Origin: Dryomyza anilis
Lineage: Eukaryota > Arthropoda > Insecta > Diptera > Dryomyzidae
Assembly (NCBI GenBank): GCA_951804985.1
Contig: OX638130.1
Location: 123,021,593-123,085,592 of the forward strand
Length of the DNA stretch: 64,000 nt
Reading direction: 5' to 3'
The translations under genes were made by a program, and so were the position numbers. Of this stretch, positions 22,803 to 33,168 are shown piece after piece. The stretch's first letter is position 1. Every line of letters starts with the position of its first letter. The notes under the pieces were generated by a model. That model did not search any database, was not told the DNA's origin, and saw nothing but the letters and a program-made list of their open reading frames with translations.

Positions 22803-23525
22803 TTCCGGACGGGACATTCGTACGCTTAAACTTTAATATTTCGCAAGAAAATTAATGAATTTACTATATTTTTTTTGTGAAAGTAGTATTTAAATAGGAC
22901 TAAACATCTGCAAAAAAGAGTTCTAAATGGTAGATCAAAAGATATTATTTAAATAGTGTTCGTTCCGGACGGGACAAAAACGGAAGTGCATGTCGAGGTT
23001 CATATGAAAATTCCAAAACGTCAACGAATTTTGCATTTAAATTATTTTTTTGAATTATTTTAGAAAATAGCTGAAATAATGTGCTTTCTTTGTATATTTA
23101 CCTTTTTTTTATAAAATGTATAATTTTTTCATAATAAATCACAGAAAAATTCCGGGCGCGACAAAAATTTTTTGTTGTTTTTCTAAAAATACTTTTTGCG
23201 TACAAATTAATATTTTGAATAATTTAGAAATATAGCTGAGATAAATTAGTTTTTTTTTTGTGTATGCACACTTTTTTACTAAGGTTTATAGTTTTTTTCT
23301 AATAAATCACAGAATAATTCCAGACGTTCTGTATGAAAATTGTCACTACGATTTTCTGTTAAAAATAATTTTATGTCTGACAATATTAATAATCATTATT
23401 ACGAAATAAAAAGTGATATACGATACGAATTTCCAGATGTTTTTTACAGTTTTTATATTTTTTCCTTTTTTTGTAAAAAAAAACAAATTTTACGCTTTTT
23501 GTACTCAAAGTTCCGTACGTGACAG
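22803..23525. repeat. Diverged tandem repeat anchored on TTCCGGACGGGACA, 160-190 bp period
   Basis: Anchors lie at about 22803, 22963, 23150, 23318 and 23511 (TTCCGGACGGGACA, TTCCGGACGGGACA, TTCCGGGCGCGACA, TTCCAGACGTTC, TTCCGTACGTGACA), so the period is 160-193 bp. Between the anchors, ATTTTAGAAAATAGCTGA and AATAAATCACAGAAAAATTCC recur. A partial anchor, TTTCGGACGGGAATTG, also occurs at about 10405. The DD37E transposon lies immediately to the right. Confidence 0.75.
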
Positions 23526-23548
23526 ATTTCAAAAATGTTCCTGAATTA

Positions 23549-24810
23549 AGGACTGCGTCGAATAAAATTGTCCGCTACAAAAATGAAAAAATCTAGAAAT
23601 CTAGTAATCGAATTTTTATAGAATAAAATATTTTATTTTGCAAAATATTTTTAGATTTAAAAAAAAATATAAAAAACCAGAAATTAATAAGTTTTAATTT
23701 TTCCGGAACCCCTTCCATTAATGTTGTAATGGTAGTGTCCGACACCCTCACAGCTGCTGAAGACCACTTTCTTTTAAAGTCTTGAAGGTCTTTGGACACT
23801 TTTTTTGTTGTCTTCATCTCCCTTTTTACTAAAGCCCTGTATCTCTCAATCGGCCTGAGTTCTGGACAGTTTGGTGGATTGGCTTCTCTAGGCACCAAAA
23901 TCACTGAATTTTGTTGGATCCACTCTAAGGCCGTTTTGTTGTAATGACATGAAGCGAGGTCAGGCCAAAAAAATGTGGACACTTCATGTTGGCGTAAAAA
24001 TGGAAGCAATCTCTTTTGCAAGCATTCCTTCACATATATTTCGCTATTAATTGTACCCGATGTCACGAATGAGCTGCTCCTTTTTCCACAACTGCAAATT
24101 GCCTGCCAAACAAGGAATTTTTGATTTGAATTTTTCAGCGACATTTCCTCGAGAATCGACTGTATAAAATTCCTGCCCAGGTAGCTGAGAAAAGTCCGCT
24201 AAAACAAAAGTTTCGTCGTCCATTATGCAGCAATCGAATTTTTTAAAAAAATCTTGGTTCAGCTTTTTAGCTCGCTGTTTTGCGGTTTCATTCTTGACGG
24301 CATTTCTATCCGGAACTTTTTGGACCTTGTACGTCTGCAGCCCAGCTTCTTTCTTAGTCCTGCGCACGAAAGATTCTGAGCAATCCGCCTTTCTCACCAA
24401 TTTCCTTCCGGATATGCTTGGATCTATCTTTAAAATATTCACAACCTTCTTCGACTTTTCACGATCATGTGGGCCTATTTTTTAAAAGAACCTTTCTTCC
24501 GATCAATACTCAGGTCTTCCTTAAAGCGGTTGATAACGCGAGAAATGGTCTTAGGGTTAGGCCCTACCTCCTTGGCAATTTTTATAAAAGACCAACTAGG
24601 TTGTTTTTGAAAAATTTTAATAATATTTTGTCGCACTTCCACTTCGTTTGCCATTTTCGCGTTAAATAAATTTTGTATTGACTATAACTGACACAAATTA
24701 TTTTCTGCCATTTAATTCAGAGCTACTATGATCAAATTTTTTTAATTTGAATATTGCAATAGCACATTATGGGAAGATATGTAACAGATAATTTTATTCG
24801 ACACAGACCT
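23549..24810 (-). mobile_element. Full-length Tc1-like DD37E transposon (ITmD37E type), 1262 bp
   Basis: The element has 30-bp terminal inverted repeats: AGGACTGCGTCGAATAAAAT at the left and, in reverse complement, AGGTCTGTGTCGAATAAAAT at the right, 25 of 30 positions identical. It is bordered by TA at 23547-23548 and 24811-24812, the target duplication of Tc1/mariner elements. It contains one minus-strand transposase reading region broken by frameshifts. Length, TIRs and gene arrangement are those of a complete but dead element. It lies between the 21153/25310 inverted repeats. Confidence 0.92.
23593..24654 (-). pseudogene. Transposase of the DD37E Tc1-like element, frameshifted
   Basis: The protein would cut and paste its own element through the TIRs. 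The start codon at 24652-24654 opens MANEVEVRQNIIKIF, followed by a helix-turn-helix region (SWSFIKIAKEVGPNPKTISR). A frameshift in an A-run near 24478-24486 interrupts it. Reading resumes as GPHDREKSKKVVNILKIDPS and runs to the first catalytic aspartate in MDDETFV. A second frameshift near 24115-24130 moves the reading to FLVWQAICSCGK. The second aspartate is in FFWPDLASCHYNK and the glutamate in PPNCPELRPIERYRAL. There are 37 residues between the second D and the E, which defines the DD37E group known from mosquitoes and flies. The stop is at 23593-23595. All three catalytic residues survive, but the gene cannot be translated whole. Confidence 0.93.
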
Positions 24811-24812
24811 TA

Positions 24813-25309
24813 CTAAGAAATCGATGTTTACATTTTTGAAAACGCCAAGGAAATGCAGCTTTTCAACCAGAGGATTCAACTATTTAAAAAATGTTGTTAG
24901 TTTAATATAATAATAAATGCATCTTTTTGGTAACGTATGTGATAATAGGACACCCTTATACAAAAATCAAAATTTGTCTCTTATTTTAATTTAAATGTTT
25001 ATTTTTAAGCTTTAGAAATATTAACTAGTGTTGTCTGAAAAAACAGAAAATAATATTTTGTACCTGTATGACTTTTAAAATTTTTAATTCTGTTACACAA
25101 AGTACATGAAAAATTGGCATATTAACAGGTTGCAAGGTAACGTAAAATTATGAGTACTTTTTTATATAGGTTATCGTCAACGGATTATAATTTTATTTTT
25201 AAATATTTAGATTTACAAATTAAAGATTGCAAATCCACCGTAATTTCAAAGATTTGGGCATTTTGAATTTTTCGGTCGTGATTGACGTTTTTCTGGAAAT
25301 GCCCATATG
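24813..25309. other. AT-rich non-coding sequence
   Basis: Nothing gene-like. Some TTCTGTTACACAAAGTACAT similarity to 13700-13730 (TTCTGTTACAAAAAGTACAA) suggests a small dispersed repeat. Confidence 0.45.
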
Positions 25310-25503
25310 TGTACCATTGATGTTACTTCTGACACCAGTGTTGCAAACCAATGTTCGTTAGTTCCAAAGCGGTGGCTAAGAACATGCCTGGAACATACGC
25401 AATAATATGTCAAAATGCTGTCAAACATTCCGATAATGGAAAATATACAATAATGGGCGGAGCTAACTTTGTTGCAATAAGGTAGCAATTAAGTGGCAAA
25501 TTA
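25310..25503 (-). repeat. Inverted-repeat partner, right arm (pairs with 21153-21348)
   Basis: Its reverse complement starts TTTGCCACTTAATTGCTACC, then GCAACAAAGTTAGCTCCGCC, TTCCATTATCGGAATG, GCGTATGTTCCA, TTTGGAACTAACG and ACACTGGTGTCAGAAGTAAC. This parallels the left arm block for block. Outside these blocks the two loci do not match. Confidence 0.75.
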
Positions 25504-25555
25504 ATATTCATACACATAATGTAATATAATAATATCGAATTTAACTACATGTATG

Positions 25556-25845
25556 TGGCGTCGGTAGCTCAAGGTTAGTGCGTTTGACTGCGTGCCGAAA
25601 AGTCCACGGTTCGAGCCTGGGCTGGGGCTAACAATATCTTTTCATAGGAACATTTTTGTATACCGCGCTACCTCTCGGCAGTAAATGGCAAACCTACGAG
25701 AGTAAAACATTGCCTATGAAAAGCGCCATTTAGAGTCGGCAATAAACTGTAGGTGCCCACAACTTTGAGTACAAATATTACACGCACAGCTCAAAATGGT
25801 GAGAGAACTCGGTCTTAGTTCTTATAGGACTGTAGGGCCAAACTA
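25556..25845 (+). mobile_element. SINE family A, copy 1 (tRNA-derived head)
   Basis: The 5' head is tRNA-like: an A-box TAGCTCAAGGTTAG at about 25565 and a B-box GGTTCGAGCCT at 25609-25619, spaced as in an internal RNA polymerase III promoter. The unrelated body contains TATACCGCGCTACCTCTCGG, TAAATGGCAAACCTACGAGA and AATAAACTGTAGG, and ends TCTTATAGGACTGTAGGGCC followed by an AT-rich tail. It has no coding capacity and would depend on a LINE for mobility. Part of the body near 25715-25735 (GCGCCATTTAGAGTC) diverges from the other copies. Confidence 0.85.
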
Positions 25846-25968
25846 AATATATAAATATAAAAATAATAATAATATAAAACTATTCTTTTTTAATGAATTG
25901 GAGTTAACAGCAAAAAAATTTGTTAAAATATCTAAAATTGTCTGCTCTAATAGCATAAAAAAAGTTGA

Positions 25969-26000
25969 CTGAAACAGCAAACTGCCATTTGCTGTTTCAG
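25969..26000. other. Perfect 13-bp hairpin
   Basis: CTGAAACAGCAAA and TTTGCTGTTTCAG are perfect complements around the loop CTGCCA. It lies between SINE copy 1 and the SINE fragment. A similar but distinct GAAACAGC-containing hairpin lies at 61408-61439. Confidence 0.7.
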
Positions 26001-26088
26001 CAGAATCCGGCGCTTTCCTCTTTTCAGCAAACATTTTTGCTATATTGGCAACCTTTTTAGCTACTGTTACAGACTTTTTATTTTGAGT

Positions 26089-26237
26089 GTATGAAAAGCT
26101 CTCACCCGCCGTTCGGATTCGGCAATAAACTGTAGGGCCCACCACTTTGAGTACAAATAAAATACGCATAGCTCAAATGGTGAGAGAACTCGGCCTAAGT
26201 TCTTATAGGACTGTAGCGCCAAACTATTATTATTATA
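26089..26237 (+). mobile_element. SINE family A, 5'-truncated copy
   Basis: Only the 3' portion is present: GAAAAGCTCTCACCCGCCG, TTCGGCAATAAACTGTAGG, CTCAAATGGTGAGAGAACTC and AGGACTGTAGCGCCAAACTA, then an ATT-rich tail. The tRNA-like head is missing. 5' truncation is typical of target-primed reverse transcription. Confidence 0.8.
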
Positions 26238-26715
26238 TATTTGTTTCGAATGAAAATTTAGGTTTTTAAATACATTGTTAGTAATTTGACTTGATTATAC
26301 TACACAAAGTATTAGAAATTCGATTACTAAATATTGCAGAAACGGTAGCATGTGTTTGGTTTCTATATATTTCAAATTAATTAAAGTTCGTGCGGCAAAC
26401 AAAGGTCGACACACAGTTTTTGCAAAATATTTATAAGACTCGTCTGTTTCAATTTCCTGCATTAATGATGCATATGTGGTAAAAGTGAAAAACAACAATT
26501 TAATATTGAACTACAGTAAATTCATTATATCAAAACCGACTACATCAAAGTAGTAAAACAAATAACATTTGCGTTTGAACGTTAATTAATTCAATTGACT
26601 GCCACCTTGAAGAAAAAAGATTTATATGAATTTTTTTCACAAGATAAAACGTAATAACGCATTTTTGATTTATGCCAGTCTTGAAGTATTTGTGCGATAT
26701 GTATTTATTTAAAAA
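26238..26715. other. AT-rich non-coding sequence
   Basis: No gene or recognisable element. Confidence 0.45.
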
Positions 26716-28054
26716 CAATGATTGAAACCGTAACCAAAACCGTTATCCGTTTAAAACCGATTCATTTTTAAAACCGTTCATTTTTAATAACGGTTAATAC
26801 GAATATCAGAAATAAACCGATATCCAAAACCGATATAAACCGTTTCTGTGTTATACCGGTTTTAAAACTATTTTTAAAAATTTATAAAAACAGACGTAAA
26901 CAAATTTTATATAGAGTCTCTACAGTACAATACATATTTAAATGTCATTTAATAAAACTGGGGTTCCCAAAATAAAAACTTCTTATTGACAAAAATATTT
27001 ACATAGTGTTTTTTCAGAACAAATATTTCCCAGAACGACGGACTTTGGTCTGACATTTATTTTTCTTAATTCATTTGTGTAGCGCTAAATCGAATTCAAC
27101 AAAAAATAAAACAAAGGCAGCTCCATGTACAAAATAGTGAAAGCTGTTTGTTTTTTCTTAACTACGCTAGTCTCGTTCGTCGTCCAACTGTGTATGTGCT
27201 ATGTTTTTTTTTTATCAATTCTGTTGCGGTAAATAAACCACAAAAAGACAAGAAACTCTAAAGAAAAATCTACAAAAGTTGTGTTGTTTCTGTTGGTGTC
27301 GTTTGTAAAGTATGCGTATGCACTGAAATTTCATTTTTTTATATTTCTTGTTTTATTTTATGTATAATTTTGTTTTAATTGTGTAATCATTTTTTCCATA
27401 TTTTAGTTTAATTTAATTCATAAAACAAAAACAGATATTTTTAGTATATAATCATTTCAACAGTGTACTAACATTTGACTACTATTGCTTTTTGTGTTTT
27501 TATTTATTTTGTTTCGCATATCTTTTGCTTCTGCTGAAAGTGCGACAACAATAAATGTGAACACATCATCTAAGCTTGTGATCGATTTTTCGGGGGAAAT
27601 TTTTTGTACAACAAAAAACAAATTCGTGGGTGTTGTTGTGCAAGAAGTTTTTGTTGTCAGCTGGATGGTTGTACTAGAATACACACACAAGTAGTGTGTG
27701 TGTCGTGTGTGTGTCGGCAGTGTAAAAAAAAACTGAAAACTGAAATATGCCCATACGAAATAAGTCTTTATTTTTGTGATATATATATGTGGCTTTACTA
27801 TACATTTCTTTTTGTGATTTTGAAAACTAAAATCGATCTCGTGAATTTCGTTATCTCAACTATCAAAGATATTCTTTTTCTCTATTTGAGAAACGAAATC
27901 TAGATTTTTGTATTGCGTTTTTATGTTATTGGTTCTTGTGTTGTTAGAATATATTTTTTTGGTTCCAGATATTGAACAATATGGACAACAAGTAACTTTA
28001 ATACAAAAACCGAAATCTAAACCGAAACCGTAACTTGGTACCGGTATACCGTAA
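26716..28054 (-). mobile_element. hAT-like family, copy B (partial, inverted)
   Basis: The left edge CAATGATTGAAACCGTAACC matches the right terminus (reverse complement) of the complete copy at 39434-41014. Internal matches in reverse orientation include ATATCCAAAACCGATATAAA CC and a TTTGTCAATAAGAAGTTTTT/GGGAACCCC region, equivalent to TTTATTTTGGGTACTCC at about 40752. Near the far side, AAACCGAAACCGTAACTTGG and TACCGGTATACCG correspond to the left end of copy A, but the terminal CAAGGATTG there is missing. The middle (27107-27720) does not visibly match copy A, so internal sequence was replaced or inserted. No transposase is recognisable. Confidence 0.65.
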
Positions 28055-29095
28055 CGTTGATAGCTAATTTTTTGATGAATGACCTTTACAGTATATATAA
28101 TCATAAAAATCCATATCTCCGAATTTGTTGCGTATTTTATATGGAAGTGTTAACGATTCTAGAATCGCCGAAATAATGTATAATGCTAAAGAGTAAAATA
28201 TATATTATTCATTCACGGACTTATCAAAGAACCCTCCTAATTATTAACCTAACACAGATGTTATTTAATTAACATTTTTCAATACTTGTGTAACCAATAG
28301 ACAGTTTACACCAGACCATAATTCTTTCTAAAATAATTCTTTATGATCATTTATATTATAATTTTAACACACATTTCATTTATTATTCCTGTTTTATTCA
28401 ATAAAACTGCACAAATACTTTCGGTGACTTTGATGCATTTTTTAATCAAAATGCACAACATAGTTCTATTCAAACCGCAAGAATTCCATTGTTTACTGGG
28501 AGACCCAGTGAATGTGTGCTGCAAGTGCGTTGCCATAATCAACATTTAAATTTATAGAAAGTTGTGCATATTGTCTGTCTGTCCCTCCGTCCGTCTGTCT
28601 GTCTGTCATGTAATTTATAGTTGATTACATTAAACATACCAGCATCCACAGATAGTTATGTTTGTGCTTGTTTTTCGTGCATATGCAATGGACGATTGGT
28701 CCGGGTTGTGGGGGTCCTTCATCTATATAGCACACACCCACCCACATATGTTGGTTTTTCACTCTGGTTACGCAATATGATTTATGCTTATTTGTTATTA
28801 TTTATTATTTATAACATTAACACGTGACTGCATTATGCGATCGCTGATTTATTTAATTTCGAAATATTCATATTTCATTTGTTTAACGCATATTTTTAAC
28901 TTTTTTTTTACTATTATATTATTGCATAATTTTATAGTAATTCTTTGAACTGCTAAATATTACGGGGGTTCTTAGTTAAATCAGAATTTGTTAATAATTT
29001 AATACTTTTCAATAAAATGTTCTATTTTAATTTAAATTCGAGATAAGGTTTACATTTTTATTTTGAGGTTATTTTAAAGGCACTCACTCAATTAT
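28055..29095. other. Non-coding sequence with CTGT microsatellite
   Basis: No gene. A short GTCTGTCTGTCCCTCCGTCC run lies at 28572-28609. Bases 28620-28800 are slightly richer in composition but have no domain-bearing frame. Confidence 0.45.
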
Positions 29096-29755
29096 TGAGT
29101 GAATATTTAAATATTGACAGAAAAATAAAACAATAAATATAATTCTGAGTAAAAATTTGAATTGTGAGTTAAAAATTTAATATAAGTGGAAAAGATGATT
29201 TTGAGTGAAAATTTAGTGAAAATTGTAGTTTTAAGGGAACATTTGAATTTTGACTGAACAATTGCATTTTGAGTTAAAAATTTAATTTTGAGTGAAAATA
29301 TGAATTTTAGTGAACATTAAATTTTGAGTGAACATTTTAATTTTGAGTGAAAATTTAAATTTTGATTGATCAATTGAATTTTGATTGAAAATCTGAATTT
29401 TGATTGAAAATTTGAATGTTGATTGAAAATCTGAATTTTGAGTGAAAATTTGAATTATGAGTGAAAATTTGAATTTTGAGAAAATTTTTATTTAAATTTT
29501 GAGTAATAATTTAAATTTTGAGTTAGAATTTGAATTTTGAGTGAAAATTTGAATTTCAAGTGAGAATTAAGGGAACATTTGAATTTTTTGTGAAGAGATA
29601 AATTTATGGGGAAAATTTGTATTTTGAGTGAAAATTTAAATTTTGAGTTAAAATTTGAATTTTGAGTGAAAATTTGAATTTTGAGTCAAAATTTTAATTT
29701 TGAGTGAAAATTTGAATTTTTTATTGAGACCTAAAATTTGAATTTAAAATGAACA
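29096..29755 (-). repeat. 19-bp minisatellite array 4 (GAGTG variant, inverted)
   Basis: The monomer on the plus strand is GAGTGAAAATTTGAATTTT, 19 bp, about 33 copies with strong divergence. Its reverse complement is the CACTC variant seen at 53.6-55.5 kb. The two CACTC-class arrays are therefore in opposite orientation. The right end abuts foldback copy 2. Confidence 0.92.
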
Positions 29756-29769
29756 TTTGAATAATTCAT

Positions 29770-30469
29770 AATAAAATAGTGATGTAAAAGCATTTAATGT
29801 TTATTTTTAAAGCTCCTATCGATCTGCATCATTATTTCACATAACAAATGGTAAATTAATGTTTGGAAAAATATATTAATGATGCAGATCGATAGGTGCT
29901 TTGAAAAGAAACAAAAAATGCCTTTACATCACTATTTTATCTTGCATCATTAAAGAGTTATAGCAAAAAAACGAAAAGATTCGCCCTTTTGACATGACAA
30001 GATTTTCAATTTTTCCAATTTCTTAGTTTTTTTGCTATAATTTTTTATTGGTCGATTGGCATCATTATTTGAAAATATTTTCCAAACATTTTTTTATGCA
30101 AATAACAAATGGCAAATTAATGTTTGTCAAAATATTTTTAATTAATGATGCCGATATATAGGTGCTTTAAAAACAAACAATTAATGCCTCTACATTACTA
30201 TTTTATCTTGCGCTAATAAAAAGTTATAGCATAAAAAACAAAAATATTTCCGTTTTACCAGGATATAGCCTCACAAAATCCGTATTTATAATTCTGTATG
30301 TTGTCCAAATCGAAAGTTATTTCATATTCATTATAATAATTGACGAATAAAACAGAAAAATTTTTTAAAAATATAAATTTTGCTAATTTTTAAAGCACTT
30401 CAAACTTTAAAATTTGATTTCCCAACATTTTAAAAATGCACATTCGCCCCTTTGGCATGACAGTGACGA
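29770..30469. mobile_element. Foldback/MITE family 1, copy 2 (left end missing)
   Basis: The right terminus CATTCGCCCCTTTGGCATGA then CAGTGACGA ends at 30469. Two internal palindromic modules (AATAGTGATGTAAAAGCATT against ATGCCTTTACATCACTATTT, and a second around 30030-30210) match copy 3. The left third of the element, including its terminus, is absent: the copy starts directly at the end of the 19-bp array. Confidence 0.8.
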
Positions 30470-31500
30470 ACTGATTGACTTAAATTTTTTTTTTTAGTAA
30501 TAAAAATAATTCTAAGTGCGAATTTGAAATTTGTATAAACAAAATGTACACAATAGTTGAAAATTTGAAGTGTAAAAAATTTTAAAATATTTTGTGTTTT
30601 TTGAAAATATTTTAAAAATAGAATTTAATTAGTTATTTAATACCGTAAACCATTTAACTGTTAATAGTTTATTGGAAATATGTAAAATTAAACATTTCGA
30701 TTTGAGGTTACTCATACACCACCTAGTACCCAATTCTTAATTATATAAAATTAATAATCATAAACATTCAAAATATTATTTACGTTATAATAAATAAATT
30801 GAACAAATAATTCTAAAGACATGTGTTCTTAACTATTTTCGACGAATGAACGCATCGCAGAGTAAATAAAGAAAACTCCTCAACAGAAATCACAGTCGCC
30901 TGATCAAAGCAACTCGATTATCTACCTGCAGACTATATTTCCTTGTGTCGCTATCTATCTCTCTGTATGTCTGTGTTCATTGTGCAAAAGGAATTTTGGT
31001 TTCCTCTTAATTTGTTTAAGATGCTGATTACGTTGATAGCATCATCATCAATGGAAACCAAGCAGTGCAACCCACAAGAAGAGCAAAAACCGAATGTATT
31101 TGGAATATATGAAAACAGGGTAGAAAATCTATTTTTAATTTTCTTAATTCAGAGAATTTTCTTATAGGCAGCAATATTATATACGATATTTTGTATATAA
31201 AAATCAATACGACTTTTTCTATGGACTTGACACAGACCATTTTTAAATAAAGTAATGTTGTCTATTCCAACTGTCTACCCCTTTTTTCTTCTATCGTGTA
31301 ACTATTAACACATTTTTTTTTGGATATTTCAAACTATTTTTAGCCATTTTGAGAAGGAAAAACACTTACACTTTACATAAGAAGAATATAGAAATATATC
31401 CCACACTCAACACCACTATTCGAATAGTCCATTTTCCGAGAGTGTTGGTCATTTGGAATTCAAAAATCTCAAGTCATATTCATAACTTTACATTGGGAAA
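30470..31500. other. AT-rich non-coding sequence
   Basis: No gene. Around 30880-31110 the sequence is somewhat less AT-biased (CGATTATCTACCTGCAGACT, CATCATCATCAATGG). A short frame at 30943-31167 has no recognisable domain. Confidence 0.45.
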
Positions 31501-33168
31501 ACAGAATATTTTACTACTTTCTGAATTCAAAATGGAATGTTATGAATTTCAATTTATATTTTATGAATTCCAATTGGAAAGTTATGACGATCAATGCTAT
31601 CTTCTGAATTTCAAATTAAATTTCAGTATTATAATTGACGACTTTTAAATTTCTAATAAAATGTCTGAATTAAAAATGGAGTAATTTGGTTTTAAAATAG
31701 AATTTCCGAATTATAATTGATGTGTTTCGAATTTCAAATGGAATTTCTGAACTACATATGACGTCTGTTGAATTTCAAATGAAATTTCTGAATTACAATT
31801 GAAGTCTTCTGCATTTCAAAGGGAATTTCTGAATGAAAATTGATGTGTTTTGAATTTCACATGGTATTTCTGAACTACATATGAAGTCATTTGAATTTCA
31901 AATAAAATTTTTGAATTATAATTTAAGTCTTCCGCATTTCAAATGGCACTTCTGAATAACAAATGATGTATTTTGAATTTGAAATGGAATTTCTGAACTA
32001 CATGTGACGTCTTTTGAATTTTAAATGAAATTTCTTAATTACAATTGATTTGTTTTGAATTTCAAATGGAAATTTTCGAATCATAATTGAAGTCTACTGT
32101 ATTTCAAATGGAACTTCTGAATAAAAATTGATGTGTTTTGTATTTCAAATAGAATTTCTGAACTACATGTGACGTCTTTTGAATTTCAAATAAAATTTCT
32201 GAATTACAAATGATGTGTTTTGATTTTTAAGTAGAATTTCTGAATTATAATTGATGTCTTTTGAATTTCAAATGGAACTTTTGAATAAAAATTGATGTGT
32301 TTTGAATTTCAAATAGAAATTCTGAACTATATGTGACGTCTTTTGAATTACAAATGATGTGTTTGGATTTTCATGTAGAATTTCTGAATTATAATTGATG
32401 TGTTTTGAATTTCAAATGGAAATTTCTGAATTATAATTGAAGTCTTCCGCATTTAGAATGGAATTTCTGAATAAAAATTGATGTCTTTTAAATTTTAAAT
32501 GGAATTTCTGAACTACTTGTGACGTTTTTTGAATTCCAAATGAAATTTCTTAAATACAAATGATGTGTTTTGATTTTCATGTAGTATTTCTGAATTATAA
32601 CTGATGTCTTTTGAATTTCATATGGAACTTCTGAATAAAAATAAATGTTTTTTGAATTTCAAATGGAATTTCTGAACTACACGTTGCGTCTTTTGAATTT
32701 CAAACGGAAATTTCTAAATTATAATTGAAGTCTTCAGCATTTAAAACGGAATTTCTGAATAAAAATTTATATCTTTTAAATTTTAAATGGAATTTCTGAA
32801 CTACATGTGACGTCTTTTGAATTGTAAATGAAATTTCTGAATAACAATTGATGTGTTTTGATTTTCAAGTAGAATTTCTGAATTATAATTGATGTCTTTT
32901 GAATTTCAAATGGAATTTCTGAATTCTAATTGATGTCTTTTGAATTTCAAATGGAACTTCTGAATACAAATTGATGTGTTTTGAATTTCAAATGAAATTT
33001 CTGAACTACATGTGACGTCTTTCGAATTTCACATGAAATTTATGAATTACAATTAATGTTTTTTGAATTTCAAATGGAAATTTCTGAATGACAATTGAAG
33101 ACTTCTGCATTTCATATAGAACTTCTGAATTAAAAACGATGTCTTTTGAATTTCAAATGAATTTTCAT
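31501..33168 (+). repeat. 41-bp minisatellite array 1 (plus orientation) with higher-order pattern
   Basis: The monomer is about 41 bp and built as TTTTGAATTTCAAATGGAAT then TTCTGAATTATAATTGATGTC, about 40 copies. Variant monomers are interspersed: one with GAACTACATGTGACGTC, one with ATAATTGAAGTCTTC(T/C)GCATTT, one with AATAAAAATTGATGTG. The GAACTACATGTGACG type recurs at about 31747, 31870, 31993, 32158, 32322, 32508, 32672, 32796 and 33001. Those spacings are close to 3-5 monomers, which indicates higher-order repeat units. The left edge is degenerate from about 31500. Confidence 0.93.

Noticed and set aside
31501..33168. CRISPR-like array (regular short repeats)
   Set aside because: There are no unique spacers; repeats are contiguous 41-bp monomers in eukaryotic DNA.
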